Shown here piece after piece: positions 1-8,057 of a stretch of DNA of 64,000 nt. The DNA lies in contig NZ_CP060084.1 in NCBI RefSeq assembly GCF_014211975.1, positions 1,550,001-1,614,000 of the forward strand, read 5' to 3'. Every line of letters begins with the position of its first letter. The first letter of the stretch is position 1. Below the pieces are notes generated by a model. It made no database searches. It saw nothing but the letters and a program-made list of their open reading frames with translations, and was not told the DNA's origin. Made by a program: the position numbers and the translations under genes. Source of the DNA: Teredinibacter haidensis. Its GTDB lineage: Bacteria; Pseudomonadota; Gammaproteobacteria; Pseudomonadales; Cellvibrionaceae.

Positions 1-216
1 CTCGCCATAAAGCATATATACATGCTGATTATCGATGGTGCCCTGCTCGAAAACCACATCACGGGCAAAAACTGTCTGCACCTCTGCCCGCTTAAACAAA
101 TCTTCGAGAAAACCCGGTTTCATTGACTTAAGAGGAGAAAGACTTTGCGCGATTTGAAGGAGATCCTGATTCGTACTTTTAGATGATTGCTTGGTTGCGC
201 TCTGAACTATACCCAT
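1..216 (-). CDS. Cyclic-nucleotide-binding domain protein, N-terminal part (cut by window edge)
   Basis: Translating the minus strand from the ATG at 216 gives 72 residues that stay open to base 1, so the C-terminus lies outside the window. From about residue 29 the sequence reads like the first strands of a cNMP-binding fold (Crp/Fnr effector domain, PF00027): an LSPLKSM-like lead, then VFARDVVFEQGTIDNQHVY, matching the family pattern of a strand, an FxxGxxxxxxYxI turn and a strand. The first 25 residues are polar and Ser/Thr/Gln-rich. The gene starts 42 bases after the stop of the PLP enzyme and probably shares its transcript. Whether a DNA-binding or other output domain follows cannot be seen. 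Domain call fairly safe, function unknown. Confidence 0.6.
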   Translation of the reverse strand, partial: MGIVQSATKQSSKSTNQDLLQIAQSLSPLKSMKPGFLEDLFKRAEVQTVFARDVVFEQGTIDNQHVYMLYGE

Positions 217-257
217 TATCAACTCACTATGTCCTTTTAAATCTAAACGCTAACGGT

Positions 258-1226
258 TTAGCTATTGATACCCCGTTTACCCTGCAATCCGCCCGTATGA
301 ATCGCAATAATCCTGGCACCCTCTGGCCATGCACCCTGATTGACCATCGACGTAATGCCATACAGCATCTTAGCAGTGTATACCGGATCCAATAAAACCT
401 GTGTTTGCGCTTCAAAATATTGAACAAATGCCGCTAGACTTGCCGGATATTGCCCAAAACCACCACAGTGATATTCGCTATTGATTTGCCACTCAATTTT
501 TCGTGGAGATGAGACTCCAAGAAAACGTTCCAACCCCTCATTGACATGATTCTCGAGCCAGCTCTGCGCACCTTTCAAAGCACTATACCCTAGAACTTTC
601 GATACGGAGCTACCTTTAATCCCCTGTATTACACCAGTGATAGTCGAACCTGTACCACAAGCCAGCGCAATCGTATGGGCGTCACCCACCCTATTCTTAA
701 GGGTATCCCCTATTGCAATACAGCCCTTAGTGCCCAATTCGCCACCACCACCTTCTGGCACCCAAAAAACCGGGCCAAGAATAGTGCCAAGCTGGTCCAT
801 CCACTCCTGCTCGTAACGACGCTTGTAATCTGCTCGAGAAACGAAGTGAAGCCGCATGCCCATAGCAGTCAAATCGTGTAATGTCGCGTTAACCACCGAG
901 CTTGGCTCACCGCGGATCACCCCAATGGTTGGTATCCCAAGTTGCCGCCCGAGCGCCGCCAGCGCGTGAAGATGATTAGAATAAGCTCCGCCAAAGCTAG
1001 CAATAGATTTTCCCTCCCCAACCTCAGCGTACGCTTCTAAATGATAGTACAGCTTGAATAGCTTATTCCCGCTTAACACCGGATCAATCATATCCAGACG
1101 TAGCAGGCTCAACTGAGGCCCGCCAGCAAGCGTAGCGAAAGTCTCCAACTCCTGTAATGGCGCTGTGTTCGCGATAGCTTCCGGTGTGATTGTTAGGAAT
1201 TGATCCAGATTTTTAGCCGCTGACAA
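258..1226 (-). CDS. PLP-dependent D-cysteine desulfhydrase / ACC deaminase-like enzyme
   Basis: Fold-type II PLP enzyme of the ACC deaminase/D-cysteine desulfhydrase family, cytosolic. The Schiff-base lysine lies in SGNKLFKL (Lys55 from the start used here); SFGGAYSNHLHALAA is the family's SxQSNH-like substrate loop and ACGTGSTITGV the phosphate-binding loop. The open frame runs back to 1433, but that part overlaps the upstream gene in another frame and does not look like the family. I place the start at a TTG at 1226, giving 322 residues, a normal family length. The start is uncertain because the Shine-Dalgarno-like AAGG is too close. The start overlaps the upstream stop by a few bases, implying translational coupling. 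The exact substrate (D-cysteine, ACC or another amino acid) cannot be decided by eye. Confidence 0.8.
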   Translation of the reverse strand: MSAAKNLDQFLTITPEAIANTAPLQELETFATLAGGPQLSLLRLDMIDPVLSGNKLFKLYYHLEAYAEVGEGKSIASFGGAYSNHLHALAALGRQLGIPTIGVIRGEPSSVVNATLHDLTAMGMRLHFVSRADYKRRYEQEWMDQLGTILGPVFWVPEGGGGELGTKGCIAIGDTLKNRVGDAHTIALACGTGSTITGVIQGIKGSSVSKVLGYSALKGAQSWLENHVNEGLERFLGVSSPRKIEWQINSEYHCGGFGQYPASLAAFVQYFEAQTQVLLDPVYTAKMLYGITSMVNQGAWPEGARIIAIHTGGLQGKRGINS

Positions 1227-2586
1227 CCTTGAGACTTTTGGCACCTTTGATCTCTTTGTGCTCTTTGCAACGATCCTGATCGCCGCTGTGAAAATCGGCC
1301 GGATTACTGACCCGGGAAACATTCTCCCCGCAGATACCGCCATCGGAACCCAATGCCGTACAAACCGGCGCTTGATAGTGCTCCAACCAAGCTTTGTAGT
1401 GCGCTTCTTGCACTCCACATTGGCCGGCGGCATATGCTACTGGATTAGCCATGTAGTCTGCAATGTCGCTTAAAGGGATGGTGATATGGCCGGCGCCAGG
1501 CTGGTAGGTAACAAAGCTTACCCCTTGCGACACCATCTTACTCAACAACTCATCGTGAGAGCTACCCACCAAGCCCTGATTGTCCTTGCGTAAACGAGCC
1601 ACTTCATCTCTCAGCTGGCTTTCCTGCTCGTTACGGTACATCAGTTCGACCTCCCGCATCTGCAGCATTTCCTTTAACTCTGTTGTTGCCGCCTCTAGTT
1701 TTGCATCTAACTCCGTAGCATAGTTTTCTCGCAGTGCCTGAGCATATTCAGACTCCTGCCCTTCTGCTTTTTCGAGCTTGTGCTCAAAATATTCACGTAA
1801 ACCCTCTATTTTCTGCGCCTGGCCTTCAATTGTGTCTTTTAGCGCCCGGTTCCGCTCCTTTTCCTCTTCAATCGAACGGCTCTTATCTGCGATTAAACTT
1901 CGATACTCTTCTATTCTATTGCTGTGCTCTAACTTTAAAGCGGTGAGAGACCGTTCATTATCCTTCGATATCGTCGCCGACCTAAGGCGCTGATCCTTGA
2001 GAATCTGCGCCATCTGGTCCCGAAACTCCTTTGCATACTCATTTCGAAGTTCATGTGAAGTGTGCTTTTCCAGTCCACCTGCGCCACGATGTACAGGCTC
2101 AGGTGCTTCCTCTGGATTATCCCGAAATTGAATAGAGAGCTTATTGCGCTTGACCGCTTTAGTCAGCATCTGCAATTGATTGCGAGAGGAGCGCATATCA
2201 GGATCCCATAGTGCATCCTGAAAGTAGCGTATTGGGCACTGGCTGGCGCACACTAGCCGAATCGGCCCAGCCCCGAGATCTGGACCACGCAATGCGTTGG
2301 ATACCAGTTGATCCAGTGGAATATTCCAGCTATCGACAACCTTTCCCTTTGGCGTAAATCCGATAGTAAAGAAGATCGTAGTGCGAATACGAAAGCGTGA
2401 ATCAATCTCCAAAAAAACGGCTTTTGCCGTGCGCTCGGCCCATTCGACCGCAGGCACGTAGCCGTCGAGAATTGCCTCAAACTCGGAGTAGTGCATTTCC
2501 TTGCTTGGAAGGCCATCATTCTCAAAAAAGAATATTGCTTGAGCTAACTCATCATGGTCGAAGATCACGTTGACTGGCACCGTCAA
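1213..2586 (-). CDS. Conserved-looking coiled-coil protein with C-terminal Cys cluster, unknown function
   Basis: I do not recognise this 457-residue protein. Residues 1-160 look globular and mixed alpha/beta. Residues about 175-345 are a long heptad-rich, charged coiled coil (many E/K/R/Q with regularly spaced L and I). The last 110 residues form a second small domain with Cys and His (CTALGSDGGICG, then DRCKEHK) that could bind a metal. There is no signal peptide or membrane segment, so it is probably cytosolic. It is the first gene of a minus-strand run with the PLP enzyme, whose start overlaps this gene's stop. No ATPase motifs are visible, so resemblance to SMC-like proteins is only the coiled coil. 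Confidence 0.7.
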   Translation of the reverse strand: MTVPVNVIFDHDELAQAIFFFENDGLPSKEMHYSEFEAILDGYVPAVEWAERTAKAVFLEIDSRFRIRTTIFFTIGFTPKGKVVDSWNIPLDQLVSNALRGPDLGAGPIRLVCASQCPIRYFQDALWDPDMRSSRNQLQMLTKAVKRNKLSIQFRDNPEEAPEPVHRGAGGLEKHTSHELRNEYAKEFRDQMAQILKDQRLRSATISKDNERSLTALKLEHSNRIEEYRSLIADKSRSIEEEKERNRALKDTIEGQAQKIEGLREYFEHKLEKAEGQESEYAQALRENYATELDAKLEAATTELKEMLQMREVELMYRNEQESQLRDEVARLRKDNQGLVGSSHDELLSKMVSQGVSFVTYQPGAGHITIPLSDIADYMANPVAYAAGQCGVQEAHYKAWLEHYQAPVCTALGSDGGICGENVSRVSNPADFHSGDQDRCKEHKEIKGAKSLKVVSG

Positions 2587-2773
2587 ATTGCTGATATCTA
2601 CTTATTATTGACCAGCAAAAGCCATTGCGTTGTGAACTGCCCTTCAGAAATCAGATAGAGGCGCCAGAAATCGGACTCTCGGCCCTTTTCTATGGCGTAT
2701 TTTCTATAAGAGGATTTAAATTGAATTGACTGCGTGCGAGGTATAAAACGGATAGTTGGGAAAAGAGGCGTTC

Positions 2774-2899
2774 TTAGAAGGTTTCACATTCGTCCAAATC
2801 GTCTTCTTCATGTATTTCCATATCCTGCCCATCGGCATCCCAATCTTCATATACCCCCTGCTCGTTGGAGCAAAGTAGATCTTCTAAATAATCGTTCAT
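2774..2899 (-). CDS. Small acidic protein, 41 residues
   Basis: A short minus-strand frame begins with ATG at 2899, preceded by an AGGAA ribosome-binding site, and ends at TAA 2774. The product starts MNDYLEDLL and is very acidic; about 15 of 41 residues are D or E, with a clustered EEDDLDE run near the end and two Cys (one each half). No signal peptide or membrane helix. It stands alone between the coiled-coil gene and the tRNA-Asp terminator. I do not recognise the family. The good ribosome-binding site and biased composition support it as real, but length alone leaves doubt. Confidence 0.5.
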   Translation of the reverse strand: MNDYLEDLLCSNEQGVYEDWDADGQDMEIHEEDDLDECETF

Positions 2900-3084
2900 T
2901 ACTATTCCTATCAATTTTTTGTTGTTTTCTGGTGTACAGAAATATAACACCGCCTATATGACAGGGATTTTACAGAAAGGTTTGATTTTAATTATTTTAG
3001 CGTGGGTTTTGTTGTTTTCGGCTAAAAAACCAGAAGGAAGCTGTGTGTACCCTGAAACAACAATCAACCAGATGCGTTTATAGC

Positions 3085-3131
3085 AAATACAAAAAAGCCC
3101 CACCCTTTTAAGAGCGGGGCTTTTTTGTATT
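3085..3131 (-). terminator. Rho-independent terminator of the tRNA-Val/tRNA-Asp operon (copy 1)
   Basis: Immediately after the tRNA-Asp CCA end on the minus strand, an inverted repeat pairs an AAATACAAAAAAGCCCC arm with its complement GGGGCTTTTTTGTATTT across a short loop, giving a GC core flanked by A and T runs. It would work in both directions. Nearly the same hairpin follows the second tRNA pair at 59136. Confidence 0.85.
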
Positions 3132-3208
3132 TGGCGACCCGGAAGGGACTTGAACCCTCGACCTCCGGCGTGACAGGCCGGCATTCTAACCAACTGAACT
3201 ACCGGGCC
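3132..3208 (-). tRNA. tRNA-Asp (anticodon GTC), copy 1
   Basis: A 77-base cloverleaf on the minus strand with encoded CCA; the acceptor GGCCCGG pairs with CCGGGTC, the anticodon loop reads CTGTCAC, and the T arm carries GGTTCAAGTCC. It lies 20 bases after tRNA-Val in one operon. By eye it is identical base for base to the tRNA-Asp at 59059-59135 on the other strand. Confidence 0.96.
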
Positions 3209-3228
3209 GCGGTATCTCAAACAGAATA

Positions 3229-3304
3229 TGGTGGGTGGTACAGGGGTCGAACCTGTGACCTACGGCTTGTAAGGCCGTCGCTCTCCCAACTGAGCTAACC
3301 ACCC
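3229..3304 (-). tRNA. tRNA-Val (anticodon TAC), copy 1
   Basis: A 76-base cloverleaf on the minus strand with encoded CCA; acceptor GGGTGGT, anticodon loop CTTACAA, T arm GGTTCGACCCC. First gene of a two-tRNA operon with tRNA-Asp. Identical by eye to the tRNA-Val at 58953-59028. Confidence 0.96.
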
Positions 3305-3349
3305 GCTTTTGAGTGTAAAACTCAGACTACCCTGTTGCGAGAGGGGCGC

Positions 3350-3377
3350 ATTCTACCGTTTTCCTTACGCTTGTCAA
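3350..3377 (-). promoter_or_regulatory. Sigma70 promoter of the tRNA-Val/tRNA-Asp operon (copy 1)
   Basis: Minus strand: TTGACA, a 16-base spacer, then TAGAAT, followed by a GC-rich GCGCCCC discriminator typical of stringently controlled stable-RNA promoters. It sits about 45 bases ahead of tRNA-Val. Confidence 0.85.
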
Positions 3378-3459
3378 ATAGTTACGGCCTTTTTTTCATT
3401 TCTCCGTCATAATCGTTTTTACAGTTAAAACCGGAACCCGGAGTGTTTCTCAAATACTC

Positions 3460-4947
3460 ATGTTTAATCTTGAGTCAAATGACCTAATTATGTTTTTCTT
3501 GCGACGACCAAACAAACTTCCAACCGTTCTATCTACGCTATTTTTACCCCTAGCTCTCCCCGCCTGCGCGAACCCAACGGGCACATTATTGGGCAGTAAT
3601 AACTCTGGTTTCTTAAGTCTAGCATTCATCGCCTTATGCGTAGCAATAGCCCTGCAGATTGTTCTAATATTTCGCATTCGCAACCAAACCAAGATCAACA
3701 ACGGAACCCCGAGTAATGCAGAGCCGGAGAATGCCAAACATCAGTTATTCAGAGAGATCGTTCGCCACGAAGCAACGGAAGAATTGCTACGAGAAACCCA
3801 GGAATATATGAATTGCATGATTAACTCCATGCCTGCCGTACTAATTGGTATTACTCCTGACGGTTATATTACCCACTGGAATGACTCTGCCGCCAAGGTT
3901 GCCAAGCTTACGGCAGAGGAAGCTGTAGGCTCCCATATTGAGCAAGCATTTCCTGAACTGCCCGTATCAATGGAAGTCGTCGGTGAAACTATCCGCAGCG
4001 GCATCCCCTATAACAGCGACAATATTAAAGATGGCGTGGGCTCTCAGGCTACGTTCACCAGCCTGACCATTTACCCGTTAATGTCCACAGAAATGTCGGG
4101 CGCGGTAATATTGGCAGAAGACGTAACACCGCGCGTACGAATGGAGAATCTTCTGATCCAGAACGAGAAGATGATGAGCCTTGGCGAACTGGCCGCAGGT
4201 GTGGCTCATGAAATTAACAACCCCCTCGCTGGCATCTTGAGCAACACTCAGAATATACAACGCAGGATATCACTGGATCTTCCTGCGAACCGCGATCAGG
4301 CTCGGAAATTGGATTTAAACCTTGAGCAAACCTATGCTTACCTGGATAAACGAAGTATTCCGCAGTTCTTAGAAAATATACGTGAAGCCGGTGAAAGAGC
4401 GGCTAACATTGTGAAAAGCCTGCTGGAGTTCTCTCGCGGCAACGATATAAAACATCAGCACATTGAGCTGAAGACACTTATAAACCACACTTTGGACCTC
4501 GCTACTAATACTTTCGAGGTTCAGTTGCACTCTGGATCTGGACTTCCCAGCATAAAAACAGAGCTAATTGATGAGAGTGTAAAGGCATACTGTTCACCCA
4601 CTGAAATTCAGCAAGTGCTTTTAAACCTGTTGAGGAACGCGGTCCAAGCATTACAGAGCAACCCAAAAGAACATGCCTGCCCACCCGAAATTTGTATTTC
4701 TCTTTCTCAAACCAAAAGTCACGCAGTAATAAGGGTTTCCGATAACGGCCCGGGAATTCCGGAGGAAATACAAATGCACATATTTGAGCCTTTCTACACG
4801 ACCAAGGAGTTAGGGCAAGGAACCGGCCTAGGTTTAAGTGTGAGCTATTTTATTATTAAAGAGCACCATGAGGGCTCAATTGAAGTTGAAAGCGAACAGG
4901 GCAAAGGCACCAGTTTTATTATTAAGCTACCCCGCAGCGAGAGTTAA
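3460..4947 (+). CDS. Membrane PAS-domain sensor histidine kinase (orphan)
   Basis: A 495-residue kinase. Two hydrophobic stretches lie near residues 20-38 and 46-68, so it is anchored in the inner membrane with almost no periplasmic domain. A PAS domain follows at about 105-215, then HisKA with the phospho-acceptor His250 in GVAHEINNPLAG, then a HATPase domain with an N box (NLLRNAVQAL), G1 (DNGPGIPEE, about 428), F box and G2 (GTGLGLSV). The E-I-N-N-P-L form of the H box is that of the NtrB/ZraS-like HPK4 type. Sensing is probably by the PAS domain. No response regulator is adjacent. The start is uncertain: ATG 3460 and ATG 3490 are both possible, neither with a strong ribosome-binding site. 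Confidence 0.88.
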   Translation: MFNLESNDLIMFFLRRPNKLPTVLSTLFLPLALPACANPTGTLLGSNNSGFLSLAFIALCVAIALQIVLIFRIRNQTKINNGTPSNAEPENAKHQLFREIVRHEATEELLRETQEYMNCMINSMPAVLIGITPDGYITHWNDSAAKVAKLTAEEAVGSHIEQAFPELPVSMEVVGETIRSGIPYNSDNIKDGVGSQATFTSLTIYPLMSTEMSGAVILAEDVTPRVRMENLLIQNEKMMSLGELAAGVAHEINNPLAGILSNTQNIQRRISLDLPANRDQARKLDLNLEQTYAYLDKRSIPQFLENIREAGERAANIVKSLLEFSRGNDIKHQHIELKTLINHTLDLATNTFEVQLHSGSGLPSIKTELIDESVKAYCSPTEIQQVLLNLLRNAVQALQSNPKEHACPPEICISLSQTKSHAVIRVSDNGPGIPEEIQMHIFEPFYTTKELGQGTGLGLSVSYFIIKEHHEGSIEVESEQGKGTSFIIKLPRSES

Positions 4948-4953
4948 CCTGTG

Positions 4954-5451
4954 CTATAGCATCCTGTAGGAACCATTTAGGTATGCGAGGGATTTCACCT
5001 CTCCCTCAGTCACACGTGTGCGCAAAACATCCCCGATAAAAATATTGTGTGTGCCGTAGGCATGGGTAGCTTGTTTGCGACAGAAAAATACAGCCTGAGC
5101 GTCCGCAAGAAAAGAAAGACCGGTCTCTTCATCCAGGGCCCAATCTCCTAATTCAAAGCGAGTGCAACCTTTTTCTGGCGTAGCGCAAATGGTTGATATT
5201 TGCTCATGTTTCGGCCCAAGCACATTCACGCAGAAGGCCCCACTTTCAATCATGGCCTGATCCAATCGCGCCTGGCGGTTAACACATACCAGTAGCGATG
5301 GTGGCTCAGCAGAGACGGAAGTTACGGATGACGCTGTCATTGCAGACCTTTCTCCGTCCCCATTGTTTGCAGTGATAACGCAAACCCCGGAAACCAAACG
5401 ACGCATTCCATCGAGCATGCTTGATGATGTGGATGTGTGATTATGGGACAT
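4954..5451 (-). CDS. Flavin reductase domain protein (flavoprotein oxidoreductase component)
   Basis: About 165 residues, matching the flavin reductase-like (HpaC/DIM6-NTAB) split-barrel family: MRRLVSGVCVITA near the start, SAMTASSVTSVSAEPPSLLVC, the AFCVNVLG segment and a C-terminal HNIFIGDV strand. These enzymes bind FMN and use NAD(P)H to supply reduced flavin to a monooxygenase, or act alone on small substrates; no monooxygenase partner is adjacent. I start at ATG 5451 because an AGGC-containing site lies ahead of it; a GTG at 5487 would add 12 residues without ribosome-binding support. It is convergent with the histidine kinase, with 6 bases between stops. Confidence 0.85.
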   Translation of the reverse strand: MSHNHTSTSSSMLDGMRRLVSGVCVITANNGDGERSAMTASSVTSVSAEPPSLLVCVNRQARLDQAMIESGAFCVNVLGPKHEQISTICATPEKGCTRFELGDWALDEETGLSFLADAQAVFFCRKQATHAYGTHNIFIGDVLRTRVTEGEVKSLAYLNGSYRML

Positions 5452-5592
5452 ACAAGCAAAAGCCTCTTGGTTACAGGTATAATTCACGCTAAATGGTATG
5501 CTTTGCCACTGCTACCCATAGTATGAAGGGCAAAAGACTGCTGAGTTTACATTCCGGTTATTGAGGGAGCAATTGTTTCCATCGAAACTCCG

Positions 5593-5598
5593 TATAAT
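5593..5598 (+). promoter_or_regulatory. Likely -10 box (TATAAT) for hemN
   Basis: A consensus TATAAT lies 45 bases ahead of hemN; at 17 bases upstream the -35 position reads CAATTG, which is weak. A weak -35 would suit an activated promoter, but no convincing FNR site is seen here. Confidence 0.45.
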
Positions 5599-5642
5599 CA
5601 GCTGCTAAAAATACAAACACTATCGCCACAAGAAAGTTATTT

Positions 5643-7046
5643 ATGTCTAGAAAAGTAAGCCAGCTTTGGGATATTGACCTTATTCGCAAGCATGATCTGT
5701 CCGGCCCACGATACACCTCCTACCCCACCGCTCCACAGTTTAAAACTGGCTTTAATGAGCCTGACTGGGCAATGGCCGCAAAAAATAGCAACCTATCCCA
5801 GGCACCACTTTCACTGTATTTTCATATTCCGTTTTGCGACACCGTCTGCTATTACTGCGCCTGCAATAAAATCATCACCGCCAATCACAAACTTGCCGAA
5901 CCCTACCTGCAAGCCCTGCTAAAAGAAATTCAGCTGCAGGCCGATCACATTGATCAAAGTAGATCCGTCGACCAACTTCACTGGGGCGGAGGCACTCCGA
6001 CTTACCTGACCGATGAGCAAATGGGCACGCTGATGTCTGCTATTGCAGACAATTTTATGCTTCGCACCGACGATAGTGGCGAATACGCCATTGAGATCCA
6101 CCCCAAAGGGGTGACCCCCCAGCGTTTGGCTCACATCCGCAAGCTTGGCTTTAACCGGCTCAGCATGGGAGTGCAGGACTTCGATCCCGATGTACAGAAA
6201 GCCGTAAACCGTTTTAATAGCTTTGAGGAAGTTGCTGCTCTTATGCTCACGGCGAAGCAATTGAAGTTTAAATCGACAAGCATCGATTTGATCTATGGCC
6301 TACCTTTGCAATCGGTCGAATCGTTTACGCAGTCGCTCAAAAAAGTAATTGATATCCACCCTGACCGTATCTCTATTTTCAACTATGCGCATATGCCCGA
6401 GCTGTTCAAAACCCAGAAGCGAATAGACGCAAGTCAGCTACCTGAACCACAGGAAAAACTACAAATTTTGCACAACAGCATCGAACAGCTTTTAAACGCG
6501 GGCTATATCTATGTTGGTATGGACCATTTTGCGCTTCCGGAAGATGAGCTGGCAAAAGCACAGCTGGAGAAAAAGCTGCATCGCAACTTCCAAGGCTACT
6601 CGACTCACGGAAACTGTGAGTTGTTCTCCTTTGGCGTATCCGCAATTGCAACCTTCGGCAGCACCTATATTCAGAATCACAAAACAATAGATACATACTA
6701 TTCTGCGCTCGAAGAAAACAAACTCCCCATCCACAAAGGCATAGAGCTTTCTCTGGATGATAAAATCCGACAAACGGTTATTTCCGAGCTCATCTGCCAT
6801 TTTGAGCTGTCTTTCATAGAAATCGAGCAACGCTATAACCTTTCTTTTAAAGAATACTTTGCTGATGAACTAAAAACCCTCATCCCACTTGCCAACGACG
6901 GCCTTATTGATGTTTACGACGACAGATTGCTCGTCAAGGATACCGGCCGACTACTGATACGTCGCGTCTGTATGACCTTCGATGCCTACCTCCAGGCGAA
7001 GCTAAAAACCGAAAACTCAGGGCCCAAGTACTCCCGCATCATATAA
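5643..7046 (+). CDS. hemN: Oxygen-independent coproporphyrinogen III dehydrogenase (radical SAM)
   Basis: 467 residues, close to the usual length of true HemN. It catalyses oxidative decarboxylation of coproporphyrinogen III to protoporphyrinogen IX in heme biosynthesis without O2. The radical SAM cluster is C65-D-T-V-C69-Y-Y-C72, followed by C74 as in genuine HemN rather than HemW. HWGGGTPT is the glycine-rich SAM-binding segment and HPKGVTP and NRLSMGVQDF are family motifs. The N-terminal RYTSYPTAPQF stretch is also HemN-specific. It follows a weak AAGAAAG ribosome-binding site. Monocistronic; an FNR-type box follows it and belongs to the next small gene. In Pseudomonas hemN neighbours anr, but no anr is seen here. 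Confidence 0.96.
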   Translation: MSRKVSQLWDIDLIRKHDLSGPRYTSYPTAPQFKTGFNEPDWAMAAKNSNLSQAPLSLYFHIPFCDTVCYYCACNKIITANHKLAEPYLQALLKEIQLQADHIDQSRSVDQLHWGGGTPTYLTDEQMGTLMSAIADNFMLRTDDSGEYAIEIHPKGVTPQRLAHIRKLGFNRLSMGVQDFDPDVQKAVNRFNSFEEVAALMLTAKQLKFKSTSIDLIYGLPLQSVESFTQSLKKVIDIHPDRISIFNYAHMPELFKTQKRIDASQLPEPQEKLQILHNSIEQLLNAGYIYVGMDHFALPEDELAKAQLEKKLHRNFQGYSTHGNCELFSFGVSAIATFGSTYIQNHKTIDTYYSALEENKLPIHKGIELSLDDKIRQTVISELICHFELSFIEIEQRYNLSFKEYFADELKTLIPLANDGLIDVYDDRLLVKDTGRLLIRRVCMTFDAYLQAKLKTENSGPKYSRII

Positions 7047-7117
7047 ATTCCGAGTATTAACTGTTCTATAGAGCGGGCTATTTATGAGATTTTAAAATGC
7101 TGCAGGACAGCATAATA

Positions 7118-7131
7118 TTGACGTAGATCAA
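7118..7131 (+). promoter_or_regulatory. FNR/Anr-type binding site
   Basis: TTGAC-GTAG-ATCAA differs from the FNR/Anr consensus TTGAT-N4-ATCAA at one base and keeps the correct 4-base spacer. It lies 72 bases after hemN and 143 ahead of the small Cys-rich gene, so it most likely controls that gene under low oxygen. Confidence 0.75.
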
Positions 7132-7170
7132 TATTTGAGCAGCAAATGCGAGTAAGGTGGAATAACGAAA

Positions 7171-7193
7171 TACGGTTTAATTAATAAACCGTA
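7171..7193. promoter_or_regulatory. Perfect 9-bp inverted repeat in the leader of the Cys-rich gene
   Basis: TACGGTTTA, a 5-base loop, then TAAACCGTA. The arms pair perfectly. It lies 40 bases after the FNR box and 81 before the ATG, so it could be an operator for a dimeric regulator or an mRNA hairpin. There is no T run, so it is not a terminator. Confidence 0.6.
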
Positions 7194-7273
7194 CGCATAC
7201 AACGACATAGGAGGTTTTGTTACCGCGCAAATGGTTTTGCGTAATTCAGATTTACCAGCGTAGAGAAGTCGCC

Positions 7274-7459
7274 ATGACGTTTTATAAGCATCTAGAACAG
7301 TACACCCAAGCATGCCGAGACATTAACAAACAGAACGCGATGAAAAGAAAGTGTCAAAGCTGTCGAACAGAGGGAGATTGCTGGCTTTTTTGTACAGAGT
7401 GCGTCAAAGATTCTCAAAAAAGCAAATACTGCAGTGTCACTCTTAAAGCAGCGAGTTAG
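7274..7459 (+). CDS. Small Cys-rich protein, likely low-oxygen induced
   Basis: 61 residues from ATG 7274. The core carries seven cysteines, most in CxxC-like spacings (CQSCRTEGDC, then FCTEC, and a late YC), enough for a zinc or iron site. N-terminal third is helical and polar. No signal peptide. The frame could extend back to TTG 7217, but there the AGGAGG is only two bases away, so ATG 7274 behind AGAGAAG is preferred. Upstream lie an FNR-type box and a palindrome, which suggests oxygen-linked control and perhaps a role tied to the preceding hemN. Function unknown. Confidence 0.6.
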   Translation: MTFYKHLEQYTQACRDINKQNAMKRKCQSCRTEGDCWLFCTECVKDSQKSKYCSVTLKAAS

Positions 7460-7651
7460 CGGGCTTAAGAGAGTCTAAGCTGGGTTGCAAGGCGTCCCAC
7501 TCTATATGGGCGCTCCGACAAATGCTCGAATGTTCATTCGGGCATCCAGTAGTTATCACACTTTGTAATACTTGCATGCCTAACAGCGTTTTATTAACTT
7601 TAGCGTGGAATTTGTTCGAGTGGTTACCGTATCGGCAAAAGAAAAAAAGAA

Positions 7652-7728
7652 TGGGGTGACTGACGGGGTTCGAACCCGCGACCACTGGAATCACAATCCA
7701 GGGCTCTACCAACTGAGCTACAGTCACC
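7652..7728 (-). tRNA. tRNA-His (anticodon GTG)
   Basis: A 77-base minus-strand cloverleaf with encoded CCA, the extra 5' G facing C73 that marks tRNA-His, and anticodon loop TTGTGAT. Third gene in the Pro-Arg-His cluster. I see no tRNA-Leu after it, which often completes this cluster in gammaproteobacteria. Confidence 0.95.
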
Positions 7729-7748
7729 ATTTAAAGCATGCTTGAAAC

Positions 7749-7825
7749 TGGCGCGCCCGGCAGGATTCGAACCTGCGACCGTCCGCTTAGAAGGCGGATG
7801 CTCTATCCAACTGAGCTACGGGCGC
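7749..7825 (-). tRNA. tRNA-Arg (anticodon TCT)
   Basis: A 77-base minus-strand cloverleaf with encoded CCA; acceptor GCGCCCG, anticodon loop CTTCTAA, T arm GGTTCGAATCC. Middle gene of the Pro-Arg-His cluster. Confidence 0.95.
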
Positions 7826-7941
7826 GTATCTATCTTGCCGTCAATAAAACTGACAGTGCTTGCAAACGGTACGATTATCTACCGGCTTAGAATATATTCA
7901 ACAATATCAGTAAAAAACGCCAATTTGACATAGGCTCGATT

Positions 7942-8018
7942 TGGTCGGAGTGGAGGGATTCGAACCCCCGACATTCTGCTCCCAAAGCAGACGCGCTACC
8001 AGGCTGCGCTACACTCCG
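7942..8018 (-). tRNA. tRNA-Pro (anticodon TGG)
   Basis: A 77-base minus-strand cloverleaf with encoded CCA; acceptor CGGAGTG, the D arm of tRNA-Pro (GCGCAGCCTGG), anticodon loop TTTGGGA. First gene of the cluster, right after a strong promoter. Confidence 0.95.
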
Positions 8019-8057
8019 ACTACAGAGGGCTATATAGCCGTGTTTCGAGAGGCGTGC

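Noticed and set aside
5561..5574. TTGAGGGAGCAATT as an FNR box for hemN
   Set aside because: Only the TTGA half fits; the second half should read ATCAA and reads CAATT. Too weak.
7231..7263. Short ORF behind AGGAGG in the leader of the Cys-rich gene
   Set aside because: Only 10 codons with no recognisable leader-peptide composition; spacing to AGGAGG is too long.
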